A DNA stretch of 26,511 nucleotides from JBKDZR01 sp047971485 (GTDB lineage: Bacteria > Pseudomonadota > Alphaproteobacteria > Rhodobacterales > Rhodobacteraceae), in assembly GCA_047971485.1 (NCBI GenBank), contig JBKDZR010000132.1, positions 1 to 26,511 of the forward strand. The letters are read 5' to 3'. The notes below the pieces were generated by a model, which ran no database searches, was not told the origin of the DNA, and worked only from the letters and a program-made list of their open reading frames with translations. Made by a program: the position numbers and the translations under genes. Of the stretch, positions 1 through 6,806 are shown one piece after another; position 1 is the first letter of the stretch; the number at the start of each line of letters is the position of its first letter.

Positions 1-439
1 CCTGGGTATCCGCCCGCTCATCGGGGACCTGCGGAAAAATGTGACCCGGCGAAATGATGTCTTCGCGACCACCGAAAGCGGCGGCCTTGATGGTCAGCGC
101 GCGATCCTCGGCAGAGATGCCGGTGGTGGTGCCCTGCGCCGCCTCGATCGAACGGGTATAAAGCGGCGCGGTTTCGCGCCCGGACCGGGGTTGCATCTCC
201 AGTCCCAGTGCCGAAGCCCGACGGCTGGACATCACCATCCCGATCAAGCCCCGCGCCTCAGCGGCCATCAGGTTGATCCCCTGCGGCGTCACCCCGGCAG
301 CGTCGATCATCATGAACGGCCCCTCGGCCGCCCCCGTCACGATCACCGGCCGACCGGCAACGAAACTGGCCAGCGCCCGCTCCCTGGCCAAACTGCGCTG
401 CGCCGGATCATCCTGGGAAAAGCCCGTTTCCATCAACAT
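1..439 (-). CDS. RibB-like (DHBP synthase fold) protein, 3' end outside window
   Basis: The visible 146 residues resemble 3,4-dihydroxy-2-butanone 4-phosphate synthase. An AGRPVIV strand opens the domain, LMAAEARGLIGMVM matches the INFMA..GRGLIC segment, GTTTGISAEDRALTI is the family hallmark, and SPGHIFPQV matches RPGHVFPL. The acidic loop DDEDRENEGD, which carries the catalytic and metal-binding residues in true RibB, is replaced by TGAAEGPFMMID. I therefore doubt that it makes the riboflavin precursor. The gene starts 4 bp after the rutF stop, so the two are probably co-transcribed. An ATG at 433 has better spacing from AAGGA than the one at 439. The C-terminal part lies outside the window, so a fused GTP cyclohydrolase II (RibA) domain cannot be excluded. 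Fold assignment is confident; function is unknown. Confidence 0.8.
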   Translation of the reverse strand, partial: MLMETGFSQDDPAQRSLARERALASFVAGRPVIVTGAAEGPFMMIDAAGVTPQGINLMAAEARGLIGMVMSSRRASALGLEMQPRSGRETAPLYTRSIEAAQGTTTGISAEDRALTIKAAAFGGREDIISPGHIFPQVPDERADTQ

Positions 440-443
440 GTCC

Positions 444-962
444 TTAGACTCCCAACTCATGAAACTTGCGGGCGAAATAGGCCAGCGCCGGGATGTCGGG
501 CGTCCGGACGATATCCAGGATCTCGCAGAACAGCACCTCATGGCTGCCCACCACGTTGCGGCGGGTGACCCTGCAATCGAAGGACACGACCGATCCGGTC
601 AGAATCGGCGCCCCCGTGCAATCCGTTGTCCACTTGGCCCTGGCAAAGCGATCCGCCATCGGCGTCTTGCCCCCGAACAACATCGCCAGATCCTGATGTG
701 CCGGCCCGACAGCATTCACGCAAACCGCATCATTTTCCATAAAGGCCGGCGCAGCGGATGAACCCTTGTTCACGCAAACCAGCAACGTCGGCGGATCGGC
801 CGTCACCGAGCAAACCGCCGAGGCCGTCATCCCCGCGCGCCCGCCCGGGCCATCGGTGGTCACGATGTTCACCGCACCGGCAAGACAGGCCATCCCGTCC
901 CTGAAGGCCTCGGGCGAGACATGGATCAGTCCCGTCTCCGCATGTTCCGCTGCTTTCGCCAT
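444..962 (-). CDS. rutF: RutF-type NADH:FMN reductase
   Basis: A 172-residue FMN-binding split-barrel reductase that should supply reduced FMN to a partner monooxygenase. It follows E. coli RutF closely: FRDGMACLAGAVNIVTTDG, GRAGMTASAVCSVT, PPTLLVCVNKG, LFGGKTPMADRF and VSFDCRV all have direct counterparts. The start at 962 is preferred because GGAGAAAAAGGA lies just upstream with good spacing; an in-frame ATG at 986 lacks this. It lies 30 bp downstream of the LysR gene and 4 bp upstream of the RibB-like gene, all on one strand. Its natural partner RutA is encoded divergently, about 2.4 kb away. I infer that RutF serves that enzyme. RutF identity is strong; the in vivo partner is inferred from context. 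Confidence 0.9.
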   Translation of the reverse strand: MAKAAEHAETGLIHVSPEAFRDGMACLAGAVNIVTTDGPGGRAGMTASAVCSVTADPPTLLVCVNKGSSAAPAFMENDAVCVNAVGPAHQDLAMLFGGKTPMADRFARAKWTTDCTGAPILTGSVVSFDCRVTRRNVVGSHEVLFCEILDIVRTPDIPALAYFARKFHELGV

Positions 963-992
963 CTGTGGTCCTTTTTCTCCGTTCATCCCAAA

Positions 993-2000
993 CTAGCCCA
1001 CCGCCGCCACAGGGCTGAGTGAATTGCCCGCGCCCACCGGCTGAGTTTTTCTCACCGCCGCCGCCATCGCCGCCACCGGCATCCCGGAAGGGGCGCCGGG
1101 ATCGGCGATGCCCACCAACCAGTCCTTGAACGCCCCCAGGGTTTGCCGGCTGGTCGGGGTCCGCGGGCTGAGCACGTAATACGGCGTGCGCACCGGATAG
1201 CTGTCGGCCACCGCCACCAACCGCCCATCCTTGAGCGCCCTGTCGACCAGAAGCGACCGGCCCAGCAGAACCCCGGCCCCGGCAACCGCCGCTTCGACCG
1301 CCTGACCGGACTGGTTGAACCGCAAGCCACGCGTCGTATCATCACGCGCGATCCCATATTCGGCGATGTAGCGCGCCCAATCCGGGTAATCGCCCTCATA
1401 CCCCTGGGGCGCCCGATCAACATGGATCAGCGGCGCCTGGCGCAGGATCATTTCGGTATCGCCGTCAAAACGCGCCGCCAGGTCGGGGGCGCAGACCGGG
1501 GTTGTCGCTTCCTCGGTAAAGGGTTCGGCATGATAACCCGCCTCATCGCCCAGCCAGGGACAGATCTTGAGATCGCTGTTCTGCGCCTCGGCGTCCCGTC
1601 GGTTAAGATAGGTCCGCAGCGACAGGTCCACATCCGGTTCGGCGGCAACGAAATCCCCCAATCGGGGCACCAGCCAAAACGAGGCCAGCGAGGCCGGGGC
1701 CGAAACCGACAGCTTGCGATACTCCTCCTGCCCCGTGACCGTAAGCGAGAGCATCGCCTCTTCGATCAGATCCAGGGCCTGGCTGACCCGGGCAACATTG
1801 GCCGTCGCTTGCGCGGTCGGATAGATCCGGCTGTTACGGCGTTCGAACAGGTCGATCTGCAGAAAATCCTCAAGCAGACGGATCTGGTGGCTGACCGCCG
1901 TTGGCGTCACGCACAGTTCATTCGCCGCCTTGGCAACTGACACGTTGCGCGCGACCGCCTCGAAGGCGCGAATTGCATTAAGCGGAACACGTTTGCGCAT
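993..2000 (-). CDS. LysR-family transcriptional regulator (GcvA-like)
   Basis: A 335-residue LysR-type regulator. The N-terminal winged helix-turn-helix covers about residues 3-62 (LNAIRAFEAVA, AKAANELCVTPTAVSHQI, LFER). The effector-binding domain starts near YRKLSVSAPASLASFWLVP. The layout, including the PTAVSHQIRLLE recognition helix, resembles the GcvA subgroup. The ATG at 2000 is chosen over a GTG at 2003 because AAAGGA is spaced correctly from it. The gene heads a minus-strand cluster with rutF and the RibB-like gene. It may control that cluster and itself through the promoter at 2117-2146. The effector is unknown. Confidence 0.9.
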   Translation of the reverse strand: MRKRVPLNAIRAFEAVARNVSVAKAANELCVTPTAVSHQIRLLEDFLQIDLFERRNSRIYPTAQATANVARVSQALDLIEEAMLSLTVTGQEEYRKLSVSAPASLASFWLVPRLGDFVAAEPDVDLSLRTYLNRRDAEAQNSDLKICPWLGDEAGYHAEPFTEEATTPVCAPDLAARFDGDTEMILRQAPLIHVDRAPQGYEGDYPDWARYIAEYGIARDDTTRGLRFNQSGQAVEAAVAGAGVLLGRSLLVDRALKDGRLVAVADSYPVRTPYYVLSPRTPTSRQTLGAFKDWLVGIADPGAPSGMPVAAMAAAVRKTQPVGAGNSLSPVAAVG

Positions 2001-2116
2001 CACCCGTCCTTTCCCGTCGCCTCCCTCCGATCAGGGGGCCATGGCGTCAGGGCGCCGTCAACGCGGGCCAAGGGCCGGGCCGGGGGCAAGACCCCGGGAT
2101 CGCTACTGACGCCGAA

Positions 2117-2146
2117 AATTTGGGCGGAAGGTCGCAATTCTGTCAA
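2117..2146 (-). promoter_or_regulatory. Putative promoter of the lysR-rutF cluster
   Basis: On the minus strand a perfect TTGACA (2146-2141) is followed after 18 bp by CAAATT (2122-2117). An imperfect inverted repeat, GCAAT-N9-ATTGG, at 2134-2152 overlaps the -35 box and could be the LysR autoregulatory site. The -10 match is weak. Confidence 0.4.
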
Positions 2147-2160
2147 GATTGGCGCAAATC

Positions 2161-2172
2161 AAGTACGGACTT
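2161..2172. promoter_or_regulatory. Putative GntR operator, site 1 (palindrome)
   Basis: AAGTACGGACTT is symmetric in every position except the two variable ones (AAGTnCGnACTT). It is the most symmetric of six related sites in the window. It lies 14 bp upstream of the lysR -35 box, in the lysR-gntR divergent region. Confidence 0.5.
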
Positions 2173-2333
2173 ATCTTCAAAATCAGACGTACCAGCACCG
2201 CCCAGATGATGCGATTCGAAGCGCCTTACCTTTGCAAGCAAGATTCAAGAAGATGCCCTACGGGGGCGATACACTATCTGGGCTGGCCCAAGCCATCCCC
2301 GACACAAGGCCCCCGTGGCGGATGAAACAAGAA

Positions 2334-2345
2334 AAGTCCGTACAT
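2334..2345 (+). promoter_or_regulatory. Putative GntR operator, site 2
   Basis: AAGTCCGTACAT differs from the AAGTnCGnACTT palindrome at one position. Its flanks (AACAAGA before, ACGCTGA after) resemble those of the copy upstream of the MFS gene at 6665. It lies about 50 bp upstream of the predicted gntR promoter. Confidence 0.5.
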
Positions 2346-2395
2346 ACGCTGATTTTCACTGCCCATCCCATGGTCCAACATGCCCCAACGACAAG

Positions 2396-2424
2396 GTGAC
2401 ATCGGCCCCACACTGTGCCATTAT
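2396..2424 (+). promoter_or_regulatory. Putative gntR promoter
   Basis: GTGACA (2396-2401) and CATTAT (2419-2424) are separated by 17 bp, a sigma-70-like arrangement. The transcription start would fall near 2431, the first base of operator site 3. This is the expected geometry for autorepression. Predicted by eye only. Confidence 0.45.
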
Positions 2425-2430
2425 CAACAT

Positions 2431-2442
2431 AAGTCCGAACAA
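2431..2442 (+). promoter_or_regulatory. Putative GntR operator, site 3
   Basis: AAGTCCGAACAA is another variant of the AAGTnCGnAC motif. It lies at the predicted transcription start and 15 bp before the gntR start codon. Confidence 0.5.
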
Positions 2443-2457
2443 ACCAGAGGGCATGGT

Positions 2458-3216
2458 ATGACTGCTCAGGCACCCGACACCGGCCTGTCCTTTGAAAAAG
2501 GCACACCACGATACCTTCAAGTCGCCCAGCACTTGCAAAACCAGATCGACGGTGGCGGCTATCCGGTGGGCACGTTGCTGCCCCCCGAGGTCAATCTGGC
2601 CGAGGCGCTTGCCGTATCACGCCACACGGTCCGGCAGGCCATCGCCGAGTTGCGCGAGCGGGGAATCCTGTCGGCCCGCAAGGGGGTCGGCACGCGGGTC
2701 GAGGCCCGGGAAGACGACTGGCGCGCCCGGTTCAATGCCCATTCGCGGGGTGGCCTGTTCGATTTCGCCCGAACCACCGAACTTCACTTCATCACCCGGG
2801 GCACGGTCGAGGCACGCGGCCAGACCGCCGCCGACATGGGGGTTCGGCCAGGCCGGAAATTTCATCACCTGGCCGGCCCGCGCTATTATGCTGGGGACAA
2901 AACCCCCTTTTGTTTCAATGAAGTCTATCTTGATCTCCGGCTGCGTGACGTTGTCGAAAACATCGACATCCTGCGTGTCGCCCTGTTCACGCTGGTCGAG
3001 GACAAAACAGGCGAGCGGGTCAAGGAAATCCAGCAGGAAATACGCGCCATCCACCTGCCAGAACGGGTCAGCCGCTACCTTGACCGCGATCCCGGCGCCC
3101 TGGGCATGCGCCTGTCGCGCCGCTATATCGGATCGGGGGGACGGTTGCTGGAATACGCCCTGCAATACTATCCCGGCGACACGTTTTCCTACCAGACCAC
3201 ACTGTCCTCGACCTGA
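2458..3216 (+). CDS. GntR/HutC-family regulator with UTRA domain
   Basis: A 252-residue repressor-type regulator. The GntR winged helix-turn-helix spans about residues 17-83 (PRYLQVAQHLQNQI, LPPEVNLAEALAVSRHTVRQ, RGILSARKGVGTRV). A UTRA effector-binding domain follows, about 108-248, ending with SRRYIGSGGRLLEYALQYYPGD, typical of the HutC subfamily. The ATG at 2458 has AGAGGG six bases upstream; the open frame extends further upstream but without a ribosome site. It lies directly before rutA, and a family of palindromic sites surrounds its promoter, rutA and the MFS gene. I infer that it is the local, probably autoregulated, controller of the rutA-amidase and transporter genes. The ligand is unknown; a ring compound or its breakdown product is the natural guess. 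Confidence 0.9.
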   Translation: MTAQAPDTGLSFEKGTPRYLQVAQHLQNQIDGGGYPVGTLLPPEVNLAEALAVSRHTVRQAIAELRERGILSARKGVGTRVEAREDDWRARFNAHSRGGLFDFARTTELHFITRGTVEARGQTAADMGVRPGRKFHHLAGPRYYAGDKTPFCFNEVYLDLRLRDVVENIDILRVALFTLVEDKTGERVKEIQQEIRAIHLPERVSRYLDRDPGALGMRLSRRYIGSGGRLLEYALQYYPGDTFSYQTTLSST

Positions 3217-3238
3217 TCACCCCAGCGCGCGTGGCCCA

Positions 3239-3275
3239 CCCGGACCAGCGGCAGATCCGGGACCTGAGTTTTTTT
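3239..3275 (+). terminator. Putative rho-independent terminator of gntR
   Basis: CCCGGA (3239-3244) pairs with TCCGGG (3256-3261) across an 11-nt loop. A seven-T run follows at 3269-3275, seven bases after the stem. The stem is short, so this may only attenuate transcription into rutA. Confidence 0.45.
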
Positions 3276-3325
3276 GAGCGACCTCCTGCGCAAAACTCCG
3301 TAGCGCCCTCCGGCCCAGATTGCGA

Positions 3326-3337
3326 AAGTCCGGACAA
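3326..3337 (+). promoter_or_regulatory. Putative GntR operator, site 4 (rutA leader)
   Basis: AAGTCCGGACAA, with a central GTCCGGAC palindrome, lies 22 bp upstream of the rutA start codon. A clear promoter was not seen nearby, so rutA may also be read from the gntR promoter through the weak terminator. Confidence 0.5.
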
Positions 3338-3359
3338 GGGAACAACAAGGAGTCGACCA

Positions 3360-4442
3360 ATGGATATGGGTGTGTTCATTCCGATCGGGAACAACGGCTG
3401 GCTGATCTCGAAAACCTCGCCGCAATACATGCCAAGCTTCGATCTGAACCGGCAAATCGTACAGAAGGCCGAGGGGTACGGGCTGGATTTTGCGCTGTCG
3501 ATGGTCAAACACCGTGGCTTTGGCGGCGAAACGGAATTCTGGGACTACAATCTGGAAAGCTTTACCCTGATGTCGGCCCTGGCGGCGGTGACATCGAAGA
3601 TCAAGCTCTTCGCCTCGACCGCCATTCTGACCCTGCCCCCGGCGGTGGTCGCGCGCATGGCCGCAACAATCGATTCCGTCGCCCCCGGTCGGTTCGGGGT
3701 CAACATCGTCACCGGCTGGGCGCCGAACGAATATACCCAGATGGGCATCTGGCCGGGGAACGAATACTTCAGCTATCGCTATGATTACGCAAGCGAATAT
3801 TGCCAGGTGATGAGGGAACTTTGGGAAACCGGAGCCTCTGATTTCAAGGGCGAGCATTTCACCATGGACGACTGCATGATGAAACCGATGCCCAGCCAAG
3901 GCATCGAGATGGTCGCCGCCGGCCAGTCAGAACGCGGGATGCAGTTCTCGGCCGAATATGCCAACTATTCCTTCGTTCTGGGCACGGGGATCAACACGCC
4001 CACCGCCTTTGCGCCGGTCGCCAAACAGCTGTCCGAAGCCGCCGCCAAGACCGGCCGGGATGTCGGCGCCTATGTGCTGTTCATGGTCATCTCGGATGAA
4101 ACCGACGAAAAGGCCCAGGCGAAATGGGAAAAGTTCCGGTTGGGCGCAGATATGGAGGCGCTGAAATACATGGGCGTTCAGGGCGCCCAGGACGATACCG
4201 CCGGCGAAGGATCCACCGCCAAGGCGATCAACCTGCCCGAAGGCGCTGTGAACTTCAACATGGGCACGATCATCGGGTCTTATGCGACCTGCGCCGAACT
4301 GCTGGATGAGGCGGCGGCCGTGCCCGGCGTCAAGGGGATCATGATGACCTTCGATGACTTTCTTGTCGGGATGGATGCCTTTGGGCAAAAGATCCAGCCC
4401 CTGATGAAGTCCCGCTCGGCGGTACAAATCGCCGCCGAATAG
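3360..4442 (+). CDS. rutA: RutA-type pyrimidine (uracil) monooxygenase
   Basis: A 360-residue bacterial-luciferase-fold enzyme, nearly collinear with E. coli RutA, which opens the uracil ring using reduced FMN and O2. Shared blocks include IPIGNNGWLIS, DFALSM, TEFWDYNLESFTLM, LTLPPAVVARMAATID, GVNIVTGW, QMGIWPG, GQSERGMQFSA and NTPTAFAP. Residues I recall as lining the RutA O2/uracil pocket (E. coli N134, W139, E143) are conserved here as N115, W120 and E124; the pocket Thr (E. coli T105) is Ser86. The start is fixed by AAGGAG seven bases upstream. The next gene is an amidase, not rutB. RutF, encoded nearby, is the likely FMNH2 source. Family assignment is very strong. Uracil as the substrate is likely but not certain, because the downstream rut genes are not in the window. 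Confidence 0.93.
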   Translation: MDMGVFIPIGNNGWLISKTSPQYMPSFDLNRQIVQKAEGYGLDFALSMVKHRGFGGETEFWDYNLESFTLMSALAAVTSKIKLFASTAILTLPPAVVARMAATIDSVAPGRFGVNIVTGWAPNEYTQMGIWPGNEYFSYRYDYASEYCQVMRELWETGASDFKGEHFTMDDCMMKPMPSQGIEMVAAGQSERGMQFSAEYANYSFVLGTGINTPTAFAPVAKQLSEAAAKTGRDVGAYVLFMVISDETDEKAQAKWEKFRLGADMEALKYMGVQGAQDDTAGEGSTAKAINLPEGAVNFNMGTIIGSYATCAELLDEAAAVPGVKGIMMTFDDFLVGMDAFGQKIQPLMKSRSAVQIAAE

Positions 4443-4450
4443 GACCCGGG

Positions 4451-4470
4451 GGGCCGGGTTCCCTCGGCCC
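4451..4470 (+). other. Intercistronic hairpin, rutA-amidase
   Basis: GGGCCG (4451-4456) pairs with CGGCCC (4465-4470) around an 8-nt loop. No T-run follows. It lies between the rutA stop and the amidase ribosome site, so it more likely affects mRNA stability or stoichiometry than termination. Confidence 0.4.
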
Positions 4471-4506
4471 GGCCTGCCTGACCCTCCCCGCCAAAGGAGA
4501 TCCAGG

Positions 4507-5784
4507 ATGGACGGATCTGTGCCAACCTCTGCCGATACGCTGCACCGACTGACCGCAACCCAGGCCCGGGCGGCGATCCGCGCCGGAACACTGTCGGCCC
4601 TGGACCTGACCCGCGCCTGCCTGCGCCGCATCGCCACGCGCGACGCCGGGATCCGCGCCTGGATCACCCTGAACCCGCAGGCCGAGGCTGAGGCCGCACA
4701 GATCACGCCCGCCGACACCCGGCCGCTGGCGGGCATCCCGGTGGCCATCAAGGACATGATTGAGACCGGCGATCTGCCCACCACCCATAACTCTCCGCTT
4801 TACGGCGGGCACCGCCCGGCCAGCGATGCGCCCTGTGTCGAGGTGCTGCGCGCGGCCGGCGCCATCGTGCTGGGCAAGACCGATACCACCGAATTCGCCG
4901 CGGCCGGACGCAATGCCGCCACCGGATGCCCCGCCGATCCAACGCGCAGTTCGGGCGGATCTTCGGCCGGGACAGCCGCTGCCGTGGCCGATGCCCATGT
5001 GCCCCTTGGCCTCGGCACACAGACCGGCGGCTCAACCATCCGACCAGCCAGCTTCTGCGGTGCCGTTGCCCTGAAACCATCTTGGGGGCTGATCTCGACC
5101 GAAGGGGTCAAGCGCTACGCGGTCAGCTTCGACACTGTCGGCCTTTATGCCCGCTCGGTGGAGGACCTTCAGCTTTTGGCCGATGTCTACGCCCTGCCCC
5201 CGGTCCCGCCACTGCCAGCGCGGCGGTTGCGGCTGGGCCTGACCCGGACACCCTATTTCGATCAAGCCGAGCCCGAAACCGTGGCCCTGTTCGACAGCCT
5301 TGCCGAGCGGCTGGCCCCGGTTGCCGATCTGGTCCCCTTCGATCTGCCCGATGGTTTTGAGCAGATCCATGACGTGCACCGCTGCGTGCAGATGACCGAG
5401 GGCGGATCGGCCTTTCTGAACCTCGCCCGGGCACGTCCGGCGCTGCTGCATCAGGATTTCCATGACCGGGCGAAATACGGCATGGGCTATGCATCGGCGG
5501 AACGCTTTGCCGCCTATGACCAGATCGCCCTGCTGCGGATGGATCTGGAAGACCGGCTGACGGCGGTGGACGGGCTGATCGCCCCTTCCGCCCCGGGGTT
5601 CGCCCCCAAGGGCCGCAGCGCCGGCAACCCGGTGTTCAATGCGCTCTGGACCGCGATGCAGATGCCCGTGCTGAACATGCCGGCCTCGGACCTTGATCTG
5701 CCGCTGGGATTTTCCATCATCACACCACGCGGCACCGACCGGCGCACCCTGGCCATCGGGGCCCGACTGACCCCGCTGGTCTGA
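4507..5784 (+). CDS. Amidase-signature family hydrolase
   Basis: A 425-residue amidase-signature enzyme that should hydrolyse an amide, ureide or carbamoyl bond. The Ser-cisSer-Lys triad is present: Lys82 in PVAIKDMI, Ser152 in SSGGSSAG and Ser176 in GTQTGGSTIRPASF. The protein begins with the usual helical leader (RAAIRAGTLSALDLTRACL). AAAGGAGA lies seven bases before the ATG. It follows rutA by 64 bp on the same strand, so the two probably form one transcript. In the canonical rut operon the next step uses RutB, an isochorismatase-fold cysteine hydrolase; this enzyme occupies the same position with unrelated chemistry. I infer that it acts on the RutA product or a later intermediate. The exact substrate cannot be read from the sequence. 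Confidence 0.9.
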   Translation: MDGSVPTSADTLHRLTATQARAAIRAGTLSALDLTRACLRRIATRDAGIRAWITLNPQAEAEAAQITPADTRPLAGIPVAIKDMIETGDLPTTHNSPLYGGHRPASDAPCVEVLRAAGAIVLGKTDTTEFAAAGRNAATGCPADPTRSSGGSSAGTAAAVADAHVPLGLGTQTGGSTIRPASFCGAVALKPSWGLISTEGVKRYAVSFDTVGLYARSVEDLQLLADVYALPPVPPLPARRLRLGLTRTPYFDQAEPETVALFDSLAERLAPVADLVPFDLPDGFEQIHDVHRCVQMTEGGSAFLNLARARPALLHQDFHDRAKYGMGYASAERFAAYDQIALLRMDLEDRLTAVDGLIAPSAPGFAPKGRSAGNPVFNALWTAMQMPVLNMPASDLDLPLGFSIITPRGTDRRTLAIGARLTPLV

Positions 5785-5795
5785 GCAAGGCGGAC

Positions 5796-5811
5796 GCCGC
5801 ATCCACGCGGC
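5796..5811. terminator. Weak hairpin between convergent amidase and flavin reductase
   Basis: GCCGC (5796-5800) pairs with GCGGC (5807-5811) over a 6-nt loop, in the 46-bp gap between two convergent stop codons. There is no T-run, so its terminator role is tentative. Confidence 0.3.
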
Positions 5812-5830
5812 ACCCCGGTGGTTCAGCGTG

Positions 5831-6340
5831 TCATTCCGACAGGAACTTGCCCCGAAAGAAGATCAGGGGATCCCCTTCGCCCGCCGCACGCACCCCCTTT
5901 ACCGTGCCGATGATGATCGAGATGTCACCGTGTTCGACCACTTTTTCCACCGCACAATCGAACACGCCCAACGCATCCTTCAAAACCGGCGCGCCCGTGG
6001 CCAGCGTCTCCCATTTGTCGGGCTCAAAGGTCTTTTCGCCTTTGCCGCCAAAGGCATTGGCCAGATCGGCATAACCCTGGGGCAGGAAATTGACGGCGAA
6101 ATGGCCCTTCTCCAGAACACCCGCCAAGGCCGAGGTTTTCTTGTCGATGGACACCACCATGGTCGGTGGGTTCGCCGCGACATGGGCGGCTGACAGCCCC
6201 AGAAAGCCGTTCGGTCCCTCTGCACTGTCCGTCGTCACCAGCGTGGCGCCAATGGGCCGTTCGCCCAGGGTTCGCCAGAATTCGCCCATCCCGATATTGT
6301 CACCGATCGCTTCCATAGCCCTGCCTTTCAGATCTTTCAT
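5831..6340 (-). CDS. Second flavin reductase-like protein (split barrel)
   Basis: A 169-residue flavin-reductase-domain protein, clearly different from the RutF at 444-962. Hallmarks are GATLVTTDSAEGPNGFLGLS, VAANPPTMVVSIDKKTS, GHFAVNFLP and GAPVLKDALGVFDCAVE. It probably reduces FMN with NAD(P)H for a partner oxygenase. The ATG at 6340 overlaps (ATGA) the stop of the degraded upstream reading frame. An internal ATG at 6316 has a better ribosome site (AAAGG, 8 bases) and could be the true start, giving 161 residues. It is convergent to the amidase. Whether RutA uses this reductase, RutF or both is open. Confidence 0.82.
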   Translation of the reverse strand: MKDLKGRAMEAIGDNIGMGEFWRTLGERPIGATLVTTDSAEGPNGFLGLSAAHVAANPPTMVVSIDKKTSALAGVLEKGHFAVNFLPQGYADLANAFGGKGEKTFEPDKWETLATGAPVLKDALGVFDCAVEKVVEHGDISIIIGTVKGVRAAGEGDPLIFFRGKFLSE

Positions 6341-6660
6341 TCCGCTGCTGTCTTCCGTCCGTTCAGATGGCCGATCACCTCGGCCACAGCCCTCACATCG
6401 CACGACCGCCGTCCGACATCGGCCAGATTCGCGCGGTGGGTGACCGGGTCGGGATCACCGCAGCACCCTGGCGCAACGATCACCCGGGCCCCCGTGGGAA
6501 AACGCGTCGATGACCAACGCGCGCGCACCCCGACGTGGGACACCCCCGTGACGATGACCGTGTCCCCCCCTCCTGCGTCAGGGACGGCGCGGCCCGCAGC
6601 GGCCCAGGATATCCCGGCCACCACCTTGCCCATCAAGGGCAGGCCACCCGGTTTGGTCAA
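6337..6660 (-). pseudogene. Frameshifted cysteine hydrolase (isochorismatase/N-carbamoylsarcosine amidase family)
   Basis: An open frame of about 107 residues ends in ARVIVAPGCCGDPDPVTH, RANLADVGRR and AVAEVIGHLNG, matching the C-terminus of N-carbamoylsarcosine-amidase-like cysteine hydrolases. The part before it is scrambled. DTVIVTG is followed in this frame by VSHVGVRARW, but removing one base gives VSTSGC, the nucleophilic-cysteine motif. A third frame then yields LVIDAFSHG, and an upstream shift yields LTQEG. At least three small indels therefore broke an ordinary gene, and the N-terminal half is missing. The TSGC nucleophile context argues against RutB, which has TNVC. Its stop overlaps the start of the flavin reductase, indicating a former operon. 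A sequencing error cannot be excluded, although several indels in one gene make it less likely. Confidence 0.75.
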
Positions 6661-6681
6661 CAGTAAGTTCGTACATATTCA
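6653..6681 (+). promoter_or_regulatory. Putative MFS promoter with embedded GntR operator site 5
   Basis: TTGGTC (6653-6658) and TATTCA (6676-6681) are spaced by 17 bp. The motif AAGTTCGTACAT (6665-6676) fills the spacer, so a bound regulator would block RNA polymerase. It matches site 2 at 2334 in 11 of 12 positions and shares flanking bases with it. Confidence 0.5.
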
Positions 6682-6794
6682 GATGAGAAAAACTGAGGGC
6701 GCGCCACATTGACAGTCCGGGATGGCGATATGAACCTGCAGACAGGGAAAACCCGGCGACTTTCGCGGCATCGCACCACCCATCTGCCATAAAC

Positions 6795-6806
6795 AAGTTC
6801 ATACCC
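6795..6806 (+). promoter_or_regulatory. Putative weak GntR operator, site 6
   Basis: AAGTTCATACCC is the most diverged copy of the motif. It directly abuts the MFS start codon, where a Shine-Dalgarno sequence would be expected. Confidence 0.3.

Larger units (their letters stand above)
2001..2457. other. Divergent regulatory region lysR / gntR
   Basis: No coding sequence with support was found in these 457 bp. The region holds a sigma-70-like promoter for lysR (2117-2146), one for gntR (2396-2424) and three copies of the AAGTnCGnACTT-type motif (2161, 2334 and 2431). An 8-bp inverted repeat, GGCGTCAG/CTGACGCC, at 2044-2051 and 2106-2113 lies in the lysR leader. Its arms are 54 bp apart and its role is unclear. 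Confidence 0.6.

Noticed and set aside
1..439. Calling the edge gene ribB for riboflavin synthesis
   Set aside because: The catalytic acidic loop is missing, so only the fold is supported.
1143..1940. A 265-codon plus-strand frame over the LysR gene
   Set aside because: It is the mirror of a well-supported LysR reading frame and has no family signature.
6337..6660. Calling the remnant a RutB gene
   Set aside because: The restored nucleophile context is STSGC and the C-terminal motifs fit N-carbamoylsarcosine-amidase-like hydrolases; E. coli RutB has ATNVC and a different C-terminus.
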